A DNA stretch of 64,000 bases from Streptantibioticus ferralitis. GTDB lineage: Bacteria > Actinomycetota > Actinomycetes > Streptomycetales > Streptomycetaceae. Positions 35,364 through 44,277 of the stretch are shown piece after piece. A model generated the notes under the pieces. That model was not told the origin of the DNA. It did not search any database and saw only the letters and a program-made list of their open reading frames with translations. The position numbers were made by a program, and so were the translations under genes. Positions within the stretch are counted from its first letter, which is position 1, and each line of letters begins with the position of its first letter. The DNA lies in the NCBI RefSeq assembly GCF_029223525.1, contig NZ_JARHTQ010000022.1, forward strand, positions 1-64,000, in the 5' to 3' direction.

Positions 35364-35564
35364 TCAGCCGAACTCCGCAGCCTCCGGATCGGTCGCGCAG
35401 TACGACTTGGTTACCGTAAGCGAGCTGCTCAGAGCCCGGGAACGGGAGATCTCCGAATCATCGAGCTGATTGAGCATCCTGCCGAGGCTCTCGCGGCGCG
35501 TGCCATCACCCTCTGCCGCGGCACTGCCCGTGGGGAAGCAGTGACGGGGCACACTCGTGGGCAC
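35364..35564 (-). CDS. Possible small hypothetical protein after the immunity gene
   Basis: 66 residues from GTG 35564, only 6 bp after the Imm49 stop. The sequence is Ser-rich, with a helical stretch (RRESLGRMLNQLDDSEISRS) and ends in ATDPEAAEFG; it matches no family I know. It has no clear ribosome site of its own, so it would rely on coupling. It may equally be a decayed tail of another toxin or immunity gene. Confidence 0.3.
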   Translation of the reverse strand: MPTSVPRHCFPTGSAAAEGDGTRRESLGRMLNQLDDSEISRSRALSSSLTVTKSYCATDPEAAEFG

Positions 35565-35570
35565 CGTCTG

Positions 35571-36434
35571 TCAGGTGTCGAACTCGCCCAGCCAACTCCG
35601 CCGTAGCAGATGCTTGGGCAGGTATTCAGACTCGACCTCGATGGGAAATCCGGCGTCGTAGGCAAGGCTCGCAATGGCAAGCGGTCCCAGAGCGACCAAG
35701 CCCTCGGTGCTGGTTGCCCGTTCTTCGTCCTTGGTCCAGTACTCCTTGTGCCACTGCAAGGCCTTGGCCAGCTCGGCGTTGAACTGCTCGTGGTCCTGGC
35801 GCAGGAAGCGGTAGAAGAGGTTGATCGGCGGATACAGGATCTTCAGCACCAGTTCACGGTCGGCGACCTGTAGCGCCTCAGGGTCGGTTCCCTCCATGGC
35901 GGCGACCAACTTGTCGCCCAGGCCCGGCCGTTCGAGCCAGTACGTCTGGAGTGCGTCCACCCATGAGTAGATGTACTCGTCGAACACCGCATCAGACTCG
36001 CGCAACAGGCTGATCGGCACGTTGCACAGCTGGGTCATACGAGCTTGCTCGCGGCAGATGATTGCCAGCCAGAATGAGGTGATCCAGTTCCCGGCGTCCG
36101 TGTAGTATCGGACGCCGGTGGCCGGGATCGTCCTCATCTCGTGCGCGACCCGGCACTGCACCCTGTCCTCGGTCGCGGTCGCCGACGCGAACATCGCGGA
36201 GCCGATCTGCATCGCCACGACATAGGCTTCCCACGTCTCAAGCTCGTTCGCCGTGGGGTCGAGGACACAGCGGGCCTGGGCCTCGGTGAGGGCGGCGTCC
36301 AGCGCGCTGTCGAAGTCGGGCGACTCTTCCAAGTCGGCGATTTCTTCCTTCGCGCCCTCGCTGAGCACCTCTACGCCCCGAGCCGCATTGACGGTTGGGA
36401 ATTCGTGGCGTGGCACGATAGCAGCCACTTGCAT
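35571..36434 (-). CDS. Immunity 49 family protein
   Basis: 287 residues, helical and soluble. The sequence matches what I know of the Imm49 family: RHEFPTVNAARG near the N-terminus, TGVRYYTDAGNWITSFWLAI in the middle, SWVDALQTYWLERPGLGDKL later and ESEYLPKHLLRRSWLGEF at the end. The gene begins 7 bp after the stop of the large toxin, so the pair is co-transcribed. Its role would be to neutralise the toxin's C-terminal nuclease in the producing cell. Confidence 0.9.
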   Translation of the reverse strand: MQVAAIVPRHEFPTVNAARGVEVLSEGAKEEIADLEESPDFDSALDAALTEAQARCVLDPTANELETWEAYVVAMQIGSAMFASATATEDRVQCRVAHEMRTIPATGVRYYTDAGNWITSFWLAIICREQARMTQLCNVPISLLRESDAVFDEYIYSWVDALQTYWLERPGLGDKLVAAMEGTDPEALQVADRELVLKILYPPINLFYRFLRQDHEQFNAELAKALQWHKEYWTKDEERATSTEGLVALGPLAIASLAYDAGFPIEVESEYLPKHLLRRSWLGEFDT

Positions 36435-36441
36435 TGCTCCT

Positions 36442-39123
36442 CTAGCCGATGTCGAAGCGCTTCATCAAGTAGCCAGCATACTCGCTTCCGTTGGGCATCG
36501 CCTTGACCAGTACGTAATCCAGCTTTCCTTGTTTGAGGGCCTTGCTTAGCTGTCGCGCAAGTGCTGCTTCCTGCGGATCAGTCGCGGCGCGCTTACGCAT
36601 TTCCTTAAGGATGGTCTCGAAGTATTCCCGCGTCCCTTGCTTGACGCCACGGCCGGTGAGGCCTTGGCGATGCCCAAGTTCGGCTTTAGGTGAACCCTTA
36701 GCCTCGACGACCACGTAGTGCCCGTCGTGCCGCTGCCATATCTGGTCGAAGCGATTATTTCCCGTTGCCCGGTTGTCGACTCGCACAGCATCCGGATAGT
36801 GGTCCGGGACTGCGTGGTATTCGGCCGAGTTATCCCCGAGTTCCTCGCTCGCCTTGTTCATGGCGGAATGCAGCGGGCTGTGAGTTGCCTTCGCCTGCTC
36901 CAGGTGGTTGTGCGCTGCCTCTATGGCGTTGGTGTCATGCGTGTGTTTGGCGGCATCGTGTGCTTGCTTGGCCGCGTCCAGGTGCTTCTCCGCAGTCTGA
37001 TCGGCCGCGACTGCGTGATCTCGTCGGGCAGCTTGTTCATCGAGCTTGCCGAGATGATCAGGGCTTACCGTCGCCCTGTCTCCCACTATGGGATTGACGT
37101 GCTTGTACTTCGGTGGGATCGGCGGCGGGGCATCCTCGGCTGCGATCCACCCCTTGGGATGCTGTGCGTCGGGTGTGACTTTCTTCAGCTTCGCCAGCGG
37201 GTAGCCGTTCTCGTCGGTGTTCTCAATCCTGTGACGATGGCCGTCGACGTTGTAGTGCTTCTTGAACCATTCGGGATCGTGGTTGGCCTTGTCGACCTGC
37301 TGCCGGACGACCTCGCGCTGCTCTTCTTGCGTGAGTTGGTCGTACGGGCGATGCCCGTTGTGGCTACCGGAACCACCGTTGCCGTGCTCGCCCGGCATCG
37401 TGTGGTCTCCCGGAACGTGGGTGTCGTGGCTTGCCCCTGGGGGCACGTGGTGACCCTCAGCATCCGATGAAACGTTGCTGCCGGAGTGACCGGGAGTGTG
37501 TTCAGCGGTGGTTGTGCCGTGGCCTCCGCTGGCCGAGTTGTGCACGTCGTGGTTTGTTTGAGTGAAACCATTCTGCGGTTCATGGCCCCCACCAGTGCTG
37601 TTATGCACCTGGTGGTCAGTGCGGGCCATCGCGTTGGGCGGCTCGTGGGTGCCGCCGCCGTGGCTCAAGTCGGACGGAACGTTTCCGCCATCGTGGCCGA
37701 GTGTGGGTGCCAGGTCGTGGTTGCCGCCACCCACCGTGACCAGTTGCCGTTCCGCGGGGACTTCGGCGAGGTGGGTTGGGGTGTCGACGTTGACGTGGGC
37801 GGTCGTGGTCGCGGCGCGGTCTGCCGCGGAGGGCTCGTGTACCGGCTCGTGAACGGTCCCATCCGGTGCGTGGTAGTTGAGGTTGGCGTCGATGTGGCCG
37901 CCGTCGGGCAATGGGACGGTGCCGTCCGGGAGGCTACCGAAACGGGCCTTCAGCGTGTCGAGGTTGACCAGGCCCTTGACGTTGAAGACGGCCTGGTCCT
38001 TGAGGTTCTTCAACGCGTCCAAGGCGGCAGCCACCTTGGGCATTTCGCTGATGCCCTTGAAGGCGAAACCGGCGCCCTTGGCGATGTACGTCATCGGGTC
38101 GATGAACTTGCCCGCCTTGCCCAGAACGCTGGCGACCTTGCCGACCGTGCCAGCCTTGGCGGCCACGCCTTCGCCACCTGCCAGGCAGGTCAGGGCGTTG
38201 AAGACCACCCCGCCCGCGGCGCGGGCGGGGTCCTTGCCCCATTCGTCCCAGGCGACCAGGCTCTTGCCGAACGCGCGGGTGGTCTTGCGGCTCTCCTGCA
38301 CCCAGCCGGGCAGCCAGGAGTCCGGGATGGCGTAGCCGAGGGGGACGGAGTAGCTGGCCAGGCCGATGGCCAGTTCGCCCAGGCCCTTCCAGGAGTTGAC
38401 GAAGGTGTCCCAGCCTTCCAGGCCCACCAGGCCGCCGAGGCCCTTGAGCGTGCCCCAGATGCCGTCGACGATCAGGCCGTCCCAGACGAAGGACTTGACC
38501 CAGTGGTCGATCCGGTACCAGTGGTACTTCAGCTCGACCGCGTCCCCCCACGGCAGCCCCTTGGCACCGTCGAGCTGGTCGGCGGTGTAGCCGTACATGT
38601 TCGACTTGTTGCTGCCGTCGTTGTGCACGTACTGGGTGCCGCCGAAGATGGCGTCGATGGCGTTGGCGCACCGGATCTCGGCGTCCCAGAACGCGGCCAC
38701 CTGCGCATCGACCTGGTTGCGCAGGTCGTTGTTGCGGTCGACCTTGTGGCTGTCGTACTGCCAGTCGTGGTCCTTCTTGGCCTCCGCGACGAACGCGCTG
38801 GCATCGGCCTGCAACTGCTTGAGCTTGGCCGCGATGGGCCGGACATCACCGGCATACGTCGACAGCGCGCCCGCGACCTTCGTCAGATCGTTCCCGAAGG
38901 ACTTGGCGGTGTCGGCGACCGGCTTCGTCGTCGCGAACAACTGCTCCGCTTCGGGTGCCTCGTAGAACGCGGACAGGCCCTGAAACGTGGAGTGGGTGTC
39001 CTGGCCGGTCGAGGTGATGTTCCCGGCGTCGCTGCGCAGGTCGGTGACGTCGGTCTCCAGCTGATCCAGGTGCCCGGTGAACTGGGGGATCTCCTCGGGC
39101 TTGATCAGTTCGCCGTCGCTCAC
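36442..39123 (-). CDS. ESX-secreted polymorphic toxin with nuclease-like C-terminus
   Basis: 893 residues. A WXG100-like helical N-terminus (about 1-130, with FYEAPEAEQLF), a hydrophobic Gly-rich middle (about 200-380), a long hydrophilic His/Gly/Asn-rich hinge (about 420-620) with two 22-residue imperfect repeats near 489-533, a helical linker, and a C-terminal domain. The last 110 residues contain NRFDQIW and YVVVEAKGS (about 785-812), spaced like the D...ExK active site of PD-(D/E)xK nucleases. The Imm49 gene follows at 7 bp, and a DUF6507 gene overlaps its start by 4 bases. Likely a contact-dependent nuclease toxin; the substrate is unknown. Confidence 0.87.
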   Translation of the reverse strand: MSDGELIKPEEIPQFTGHLDQLETDVTDLRSDAGNITSTGQDTHSTFQGLSAFYEAPEAEQLFATTKPVADTAKSFGNDLTKVAGALSTYAGDVRPIAAKLKQLQADASAFVAEAKKDHDWQYDSHKVDRNNDLRNQVDAQVAAFWDAEIRCANAIDAIFGGTQYVHNDGSNKSNMYGYTADQLDGAKGLPWGDAVELKYHWYRIDHWVKSFVWDGLIVDGIWGTLKGLGGLVGLEGWDTFVNSWKGLGELAIGLASYSVPLGYAIPDSWLPGWVQESRKTTRAFGKSLVAWDEWGKDPARAAGGVVFNALTCLAGGEGVAAKAGTVGKVASVLGKAGKFIDPMTYIAKGAGFAFKGISEMPKVAAALDALKNLKDQAVFNVKGLVNLDTLKARFGSLPDGTVPLPDGGHIDANLNYHAPDGTVHEPVHEPSAADRAATTTAHVNVDTPTHLAEVPAERQLVTVGGGNHDLAPTLGHDGGNVPSDLSHGGGTHEPPNAMARTDHQVHNSTGGGHEPQNGFTQTNHDVHNSASGGHGTTTAEHTPGHSGSNVSSDAEGHHVPPGASHDTHVPGDHTMPGEHGNGGSGSHNGHRPYDQLTQEEQREVVRQQVDKANHDPEWFKKHYNVDGHRHRIENTDENGYPLAKLKKVTPDAQHPKGWIAAEDAPPPIPPKYKHVNPIVGDRATVSPDHLGKLDEQAARRDHAVAADQTAEKHLDAAKQAHDAAKHTHDTNAIEAAHNHLEQAKATHSPLHSAMNKASEELGDNSAEYHAVPDHYPDAVRVDNRATGNNRFDQIWQRHDGHYVVVEAKGSPKAELGHRQGLTGRGVKQGTREYFETILKEMRKRAATDPQEAALARQLSKALKQGKLDYVLVKAMPNGSEYAGYLMKRFDIG

Positions 39124-39527
39124 TTCTTGGCCTCCGGCGGGAGAGCGACCGGCGGAGGAGTGGTGTCCTTGAGCGCATCGCTCTGCGCCTGGGCGGCCAT
39201 CTCCAGATCGCCGTTGCAGTAGTCCTTCGTGGCGTCCACGGCGCCGTTCAGGGACTTGCCACTGCGCTCGGCGATGAAGGTCAGCTGTCCCTTCGTGGCC
39301 TCGGCGAAGTTGCTGAGCGCCAAAGCGACCAGGCTCATGCCGTCCTTGCCGCCGTAGTCGCCCTGGCCGCCCTTGCTGATCGTGCCCGCGTCCTTCGCCG
39401 CGTTCTGCAAGTGCGTACCGTACGACGTCACCTGGTCCTGAAGACCCTTGGCGATATCACCGGCCTTGCCGACGACGCTGCCCACACCGGCAGGGTCGAT
39501 GTTCCACTTCCCAGCTGGATGCGACAT
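39120..39527 (-). CDS. DUF6507 family protein, ESX adaptor candidate
   Basis: 135 residues. The opening MSHPAGKWNIDPAGVGSVVG and the following amphipathic helices match the DUF6507 family. The whole chain is helical, WXG100-like in size. The stop overlaps the toxin start by 4 bases (ATGA), so it is coupled to the toxin and may be its targeting partner or chaperone (inference). The in-frame extension to 39755 is an Arg-rich shadow; ATG 39527 is chosen where family similarity begins. Confidence 0.78.
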   Translation of the reverse strand: MSHPAGKWNIDPAGVGSVVGKAGDIAKGLQDQVTSYGTHLQNAAKDAGTISKGGQGDYGGKDGMSLVALALSNFAEATKGQLTFIAERSGKSLNGAVDATKDYCNGDLEMAAQAQSDALKDTTPPPVALPPEAKK

Positions 39528-39591
39528 ACCGCTGCCGGCCCCTCCCCGTAACCCTGAAACCCCGTAGCCCTGTGCCGCCTGGGGCGGGCCG

Positions 39592-39900
39592 TCAGCCGAT
39601 ACCGTCCACCGCGGACTTCGCCTGCGACAACGTCTGCTGCGCGGTGCCGTCGTTCTTCTCCAGCGTCGACCGCACGAGGTGGATGATCTGCCGCACCTCA
39701 TGAGCCGCGCGATTCCAGTGCTGCTCCTTGGCGTGGTACTCATCCGAGACGCCATCGGCCTGGAAGTCGGCCATCGCCGCCTTCACCTGGCCGTCCCGCG
39801 CGTTGATCACCGTCTCCAACTGCGAGATCACACCCGCCAGATTGGTCTGCGCCTCACCCGACGCGGCGCTGTCGTAGCTACGACGGTCAGCGTTACCCAT
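39592..39900 (-). CDS. ESAT-6/WXG100-like secreted protein
   Basis: 102 residues, two helices joined by a turn. The hairpin position carries HWNRAAHE in place of a classical WxG. YHAKE just before it fits the YxxxD/E secretion signal spacing, though its placement before the turn is unusual. It is one of a tandem Esx-type pair (17 bp after the next gene upstream). ATG 39900 has GGGGGA about 7 bases upstream. Confidence 0.82.
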   Translation of the reverse strand: MGNADRRSYDSAASGEAQTNLAGVISQLETVINARDGQVKAAMADFQADGVSDEYHAKEQHWNRAAHEVRQIIHLVRSTLEKNDGTAQQTLSQAKSAVDGIG

Positions 39901-39917
39901 GATCAATCCCCCACGTC

Positions 39918-40250
39918 TCAGCGGCCGGAGAACCGGGCGGCGTCGAAGTTCGCCGAACCCATCGTCGACCGGGCGTCATCCTGCATCTGCGTGTCACCCG
40001 TGGTGAACGACTTGTGCATACCGCCCTGACCACCCAGGATCGAACCCAACGCACTGTTCAGATCCGCGGTGATCCGATCGGACTGCGCCTTGAACGCGTC
40101 GAACGCCGCCTTGCCCGCACCGTTGAACTTCCCCTCCAACGGCTGCGCCGCCGCGATCAACTGCTTGATCAGCGTCCCCAGGTCCTCGTTCGACCCCTGG
40201 GTGTGCTTGATCAACGTCGACAGCGTGGTGCTTCCCATGTCGAACTTCAC
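39918..40250 (-). CDS. WXG100-like EsxA-type protein
   Basis: 110 residues of two helices, with the turn GKFNGAGKAAFDAFKA. Here FNG stands at the WxG site, as in many WXG100 relatives. It is the first gene of the Esx/DUF6507/toxin/Imm49 operon. GTG 40250 has GGGGG 5 bases upstream; ATG 40238 is an alternative. It likely dimerises with the product of 39592-39900 and is exported by the EccC/EccD machine. Confidence 0.85.
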   Translation of the reverse strand: MKFDMGSTTLSTLIKHTQGSNEDLGTLIKQLIAAAQPLEGKFNGAGKAAFDAFKAQSDRITADLNSALGSILGGQGGMHKSFTTGDTQMQDDARSTMGSANFDAARFSGR

Positions 40251-40340
40251 GACAACCCCCGGTGCTCTCCCGGCCCGACGTTTTCGGCCTGATCCATCTT
40301 CCTGTTTCACGTCCATAACACCGAGTTGGTTCCCACCCGG

Positions 40341-40560
40341 TCAACCCGTTTGTCCCACCTGGTGCTTGGTGCGCAGTGACGGGGCCGGGCGTACGTCGGC
40401 GAGCATCGTGTCCGTCGAGCGGACGCGGCGCAGTAGCCCGGGATCGAGGTCGGCCACCACCAACTCCCGCTTGTCCTTGCCGGCTTCGACCAGCAGGCGG
40501 CCGTCCGGGGCCCAGACGGCGCTACCGCCGCAGGTGGTCCAGTCGATGACGGCGGCGTCC
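40341..40560 (-). pseudogene. 3' remnant of a carbon-nitrogen hydrolase (nitrilase family)
   Basis: An open stretch of about 70 codons ending at the TGA at 40341-40343 reads AVIDWTTCGGSAVWAPDG, then LLVEAGKDKRELVVADLDP. This is the characteristic C-terminal part of nitrilase-superfamily amidases (GGSxVxxPDG followed by VVADLD). There is no catalytic Glu-Lys-Cys core and no start: upstream of 40560 the frame runs antisense into the histidine kinase. I infer a gene truncated by rearrangement at the edge of the ESX island. Confidence 0.6.
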
Positions 40561-40608
40561 GGCCGGCTCGCGCGGTCGCGCGCACCCCACGGTGGCCGGG
40601 CGCGCCAC

Positions 40609-42060
40609 TTACTCCAGCGGTGCGATCGCCGCTCCCGGCAGCCGTACGACGGCGACCGTGCCGCCGCCCGGCGCGGGCTGCAGCGCCACCGCGCCACCCG
40701 CCTGCTGGATGGTGCGGGCGACGATGGACAGGCCCAACCCCGAACCGGGGAGCGCGCGGGCGGACGGGGAGCGCCAGAAGCGCTCGAAGACATGCGGGAG
40801 GTCCTCGGGCGGAATGCCCGGGCCCTGGTCCCGGACGCTCAACTCACCGTTGACCAGGATGACCTCGATGGTGCCGCCGGACGGGCTGAACTTCACCGCG
40901 TTGTCGAGCAGGTTCACGATCGCGCGCTCCAGAGAGGCGGGTTCGGCCCGTACGTACCAGGGCGCGAGATGCGCGTTGATGGCGAGGTCGGGGCCGCGTA
41001 GCCGGGCGCGCTGCACCGCGTGCGCGGTGACCTCGTGCAGGCCGACCGCCTCGGCCAGGCCGCTGCCGGGGATGGCGTCCGGCCGGGACAGTTCCTGCAA
41101 GTCACCTATGAGGAGGGCGAGTTCGGTCATCTGTGCCTTGACGGATGCGAGCAGGGCCTTGCGGTCCTCGGCTGGGAGCGGGCGGCCGGTCTCCTCGCTC
41201 CGGGTCAGCAACTCGATGTTGGTGCGCAGTGAGGTGAGTGGCGTACGCAGTTCGTGGCCCGCGTCGGCGATGAGCTGCTGCTGGCGCTCGCGGGACGAGG
41301 CCAGTTGGGCGGTCATCGAGTTGAAGGAGGCGGAGAGCCGGGCGATCTCGTCCTCGCCGTCCACCGGGATCCGGACGGCCAGGTCCTCGGTGCGGGCGAT
41401 GTGTTCCACCGCGTCGGTCAGGCGGTCCACGGGGCGCAGGCCTGCGCGGGCGATGCCGAATCCGGCGGAGGCCGCGCCGATCACTCCTATTCCGGCCACG
41501 AAGACCAGGATGAAGGCGAGGCTGTCGAGGGGGGTGACGACCTCGTCGAGCGAGCGCGAAGTGGAGACGGCGACGGGCTCCTTGAGGCCGAACCCGCCGG
41601 GCTGCGGGACGAACATGATGCGGGTGTAGACAAGCACCTTTTGGTTGTCACTCGTGGTCTTGCTGGTGTGCAGGGGGGCGGCCTTGACCGCACCGCTGGC
41701 CACCGCGGCATCCCATTTCTCCACCTTGATCGCTTTTGAGCCCGGCAGGACGCAGGCCCTGCCGTCGGGGAGCACGACCTGGGAGCTGTACTGCGGCGGC
41801 CCCGGAGAGCCGGGTCCGCCGATCTGGTCGTTGGAACTGCATTCGAGCCGCGCGTTGAGGACGTCCTTGGCGGAAAGGTGCGGGGAGCGCACCAGCGAAA
41901 GTTCGAACTGGTGCATGAGCTGGCCTCTGGTGATGAACCACGCCGCCACCGCCACCGCGGCCACCGCCACCGCAACCGCGGCCGCGACCAGCAGGGCCAA
42001 CCGGGAGCGCAGCGACAGGGCCTTGAACCGCCAGCGTCTCAGCAGCCGCAGGCGCTTCAC
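40609..42060 (-). CDS. Sensor histidine kinase, MprB-like
   Basis: 483 residues. Two membrane helices (about 18-45 and 195-220) flank an extracellular sensor domain of about 150 residues, then HAMP, the H-box [14 protein letters not shown]-box [11 protein letters not shown]1 [10 protein letters not shown] and G2 GSGLGLSIV. It starts GTG and overlaps the response-regulator stop by 4 bases. Architecture and genomic pairing with a downstream HtrA-like protease match the MprAB/CseBC-like envelope-stress type. The signal is not known. Confidence 0.93.
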   Translation of the reverse strand: MKRLRLLRRWRFKALSLRSRLALLVAAAVAVAVAAVAVAAWFITRGQLMHQFELSLVRSPHLSAKDVLNARLECSSNDQIGGPGSPGPPQYSSQVVLPDGRACVLPGSKAIKVEKWDAAVASGAVKAAPLHTSKTTSDNQKVLVYTRIMFVPQPGGFGLKEPVAVSTSRSLDEVVTPLDSLAFILVFVAGIGVIGAASAGFGIARAGLRPVDRLTDAVEHIARTEDLAVRIPVDGEDEIARLSASFNSMTAQLASSRERQQQLIADAGHELRTPLTSLRTNIELLTRSEETGRPLPAEDRKALLASVKAQMTELALLIGDLQELSRPDAIPGSGLAEAVGLHEVTAHAVQRARLRGPDLAINAHLAPWYVRAEPASLERAIVNLLDNAVKFSPSGGTIEVILVNGELSVRDQGPGIPPEDLPHVFERFWRSPSARALPGSGLGLSIVARTIQQAGGAVALQPAPGGGTVAVVRLPGAAIAPLE

Positions 42061-42800
42061 GGCTTGCCCTCGGCGGAGCGCAGCACGTAGCCGACACCGC
42101 GCACCGTGTGGACGAGGCGCGGCTGACCTCCCGCCTCGGTCTTGCGGCGCAGGTACATCACGTACACATCAAGCGAGTTGGAGCTGGGCTCGAAGTCGAA
42201 GCCCCACACGGCCTTGAGGATCTGTTCCCGGGTGAGGACCTGGCGGGGGTGGGTCATGAACAGTTCGAGCAGTGTGTACTCGGTGCGGGTCAGTTCGACC
42301 GGGCGGCCCGCGCGGGTGACCTCGCGGGTGGCCGGGTCCATGCGCAGGTCGGCGAAGGTGAGCGCGGCGTCCTGTGGGACCTCCGCGGCGCTGGCCGCCG
42401 CCACGGCGTACGAGGTGCGGCGCAGCAGGGCGCGCAGCCGGGCCAGCAGCTCGTCGAGTTCGAAGGGCTTGACGAGGTAGTCGTCCGCACCGGCGTCCAG
42501 CCCGGTGACCCGGTCGCCGACGGTGTCCCGGGCGGTGAGCATCAGGATGGGCGTGGTGACGCCGTTGTGGCGCAGGCGGCGGGCGGTGGTGAGGCCGTCC
42601 ATACGTGGCATGAGCACGTCGAGGATGATGGCGTCGGGGCGGTAGGCCTCGACCTGTTCGAGCGCGGCGAAGCCGTCGGCGGCCAGTTCCGTGTCGTATC
42701 CCTCGAACGCGAGGCTGCGACGGATCGCCTCGCGTACCGCGGGCTCGTCGTCCACGACCAGGATCCGGGACGGCTGTTCGCCGCTCTCGGCGGGGCTCAT
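42057..42800 (-). CDS. OmpR-family response regulator, MprA-like
   Basis: 247 residues. The receiver has the acidic pair in LVVDDEP, phosphoacceptor Asp in [11 protein letters not shown], Thr in MLTARD and Lys in YLVKPF. The winged helix is typical ([17 protein letters not shown], then [12 protein letters not shown]). ATG 42800 (MSPAESGEQ) is preferred; the longer frame is an Arg-rich artefact. It precedes the kinase in a 4-base overlap. Confidence 0.94.
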   Translation of the reverse strand: MSPAESGEQPSRILVVDDEPAVREAIRRSLAFEGYDTELAADGFAALEQVEAYRPDAIILDVLMPRMDGLTTARRLRHNGVTTPILMLTARDTVGDRVTGLDAGADDYLVKPFELDELLARLRALLRRTSYAVAAASAAEVPQDAALTFADLRMDPATREVTRAGRPVELTRTEYTLLELFMTHPRQVLTREQILKAVWGFDFEPSSNSLDVYVMYLRRKTEAGGQPRLVHTVRGVGYVLRSAEGKP

Positions 42801-42849
42801 CGTGTGCGTACCTCGCTGTCGCTCGAAATGTGTCGATCGGGGTGTTCGT

Positions 42850-43131
42850 TCAGCCTCGCACGGATGCGGAGGCGGTGCGGCGGCGCGGGTGGACGCGTTT
42901 GACCGTACGGCCGCGTCCCGGCACGGCGGCAGCGACCTCGGCGGGGCGAGTGGCGGGCGGGGAGCCCGCCAGGGCGATCGCCAGGCCGAGATCGGCCGCG
43001 CACCCCGCGCTGAGCCCGGGGTGCGCGGCGCGATGGACCGGTACGGTCCCGCGGCCACCGCCCGAGCACCAGGTTACGGCGCTGGCGAGGGCATGGCGGG
43101 CACGGTAGGCACCGACGGTGATACGGGCCAT
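42850..43131 (-). CDS. Doubtful small ORF between regulator and protease
   Basis: 93 residues from ATG 43131, basic, with an Ala/Gly-rich middle ([11 protein letters not shown]) and an Arg-rich end. It fills most of the 341-bp gap between the protease and response regulator. There is no recognised family and no clear ribosome site. The Arg-rich composition is typical of spurious frames in this GC range, so the stretch may simply be the regulator's promoter region. Confidence 0.25.
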   Translation of the reverse strand: MARITVGAYRARHALASAVTWCSGGGRGTVPVHRAAHPGLSAGCAADLGLAIALAGSPPATRPAEVAAAVPGRGRTVKRVHPRRRTASASVRG

Positions 43132-43141
43132 GAACGGCTCC

Positions 43142-44176
43142 TCAGCTGTTGTAGCTGATGTGGTTGCTGTCGAGGAACGACTTGACGGTGTTGATCGGGA
43201 TGGCGAAGCCCAGGCCGATGCTGCCCGAGCCGCCGGACGAGCTGCCGCTGCTCGAACTCGGCGTGTACATCGCGGAGTTGATGCCGATGATCTGGCCGCT
43301 CAGACTGATCAACGCACCGCCGGAGTTGCCGGGGTTGAGCGAGGCGTCGGTCTGTATCGCCTTGTAGGTGGTGGTGTTCCCGCCGACCTGGCCGTTGTAC
43401 TGGCCGCCGCCGAACTCGAACGGCCACTGGTTGCCACCACCGCCGCCCCGGCCACCGAAGCCGCCGCCGTTGCCGCTGTCGCCGGAGTTGCCGCCGTCGG
43501 TGGGCACGGTCACGTCGCGGTTGAGTGCGGAGACGACACCGCTGGTGACGGTGTTGGACAGCCCCTCGGGGGAGCCGATGGCGACGACCGGGTCACCGAC
43601 GGCGAGCGCGTTGGAGTTGCCCAGCGTGGCGGCCGGGAGTCCGCTGACCCCTTGCGCCCTGAGCACCGCGAGGTCCTTGGCAGCGTCGGTCGCGATGACC
43701 TTCGCGTTCGCGCTCTTGCCGTTGGTGAACTTCACCTTCACGGTGTCCGCGCCCGCGATCACATGGTTGTTGGTGAGGATCGTGCCGTCCGGGCGGAGGA
43801 CCACCCCGGAGCCGATCGACTGCCCGCCGCTGGTGTTCGCGGTGATCTCCGCGATGCTCGGGCTGGCCGCGGACGCCACCGCGCTCACGCTGCCCAGGGA
43901 CTTGGCGGAGGCCGGTGATCCGACGACGGACGACGAAACGGTGTCGCCGCGGGTCGAGTCGGCTATGAGGGCCGCGGTGCCGCCGCCGACCAGCCCGGAG
44001 GCCAGGGCGACCGCGGCGACGAGCGCCACGGAGCGGCGCGAGCGCCGGGGGGCGGGCCCGCCGGGCTCGGCCACCGGCTGTGACGGGTGGTACGGGGGCG
44101 GGGGCGGGTACGCGCCGTCGAAGGCGCTCCCGGCACTGTGCTGCGAGCCGCTGCTGAAGTGGGTGCTGTCCGTCAT
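43142..44176 (-). CDS. HtrA/trypsin-like serine protease, membrane-anchored
   Basis: 344 residues. A Pro-rich cytoplasmic tail, one membrane helix (about 48-70), and a trypsin-like domain with the catalytic triad His in TNNHVIAG, Asp in AAKDLAVLR and Ser in NPGNSGGAL. A Gly/Asn-rich insert sits at about 230-260. There is no PDZ domain: the chain ends shortly after the protease core. Next to an MprAB-like system it probably degrades misfolded envelope proteins and may be under that system's control (inference). Confidence 0.92.
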   Translation of the reverse strand: MTDSTHFSSGSQHSAGSAFDGAYPPPPPYHPSQPVAEPGGPAPRRSRRSVALVAAVALASGLVGGGTAALIADSTRGDTVSSSVVGSPASAKSLGSVSAVASAASPSIAEITANTSGGQSIGSGVVLRPDGTILTNNHVIAGADTVKVKFTNGKSANAKVIATDAAKDLAVLRAQGVSGLPAATLGNSNALAVGDPVVAIGSPEGLSNTVTSGVVSALNRDVTVPTDGGNSGDSGNGGGFGGRGGGGGNQWPFEFGGGQYNGQVGGNTTTYKAIQTDASLNPGNSGGALISLSGQIIGINSAMYTPSSSSGSSSGGSGSIGLGFAIPINTVKSFLDSNHISYNS

Positions 44177-44277
44177 GGCGATGACTTTCGGCGCCGATCA
44201 TGAGAGCCGTCTGAGCGCTAGCTGAGAAGCCCGACAGAAGTAGGTATGCCCGAAATAAAGGTCAGGGCCGTCACGTG

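Noticed and set aside
37486..39222. A 578-codon plus-strand frame opposite the toxin
   Set aside because: Runs against the toxin, whose domain order and coupled neighbours are coherent; the opposing frame is Val/Gly/Asp-rich without motifs.
32948..40560. Insertion sequence or prophage carrying the ESX effector region
   Set aside because: No transposase, integrase or phage structural gene and no terminal repeats were found at the edges.
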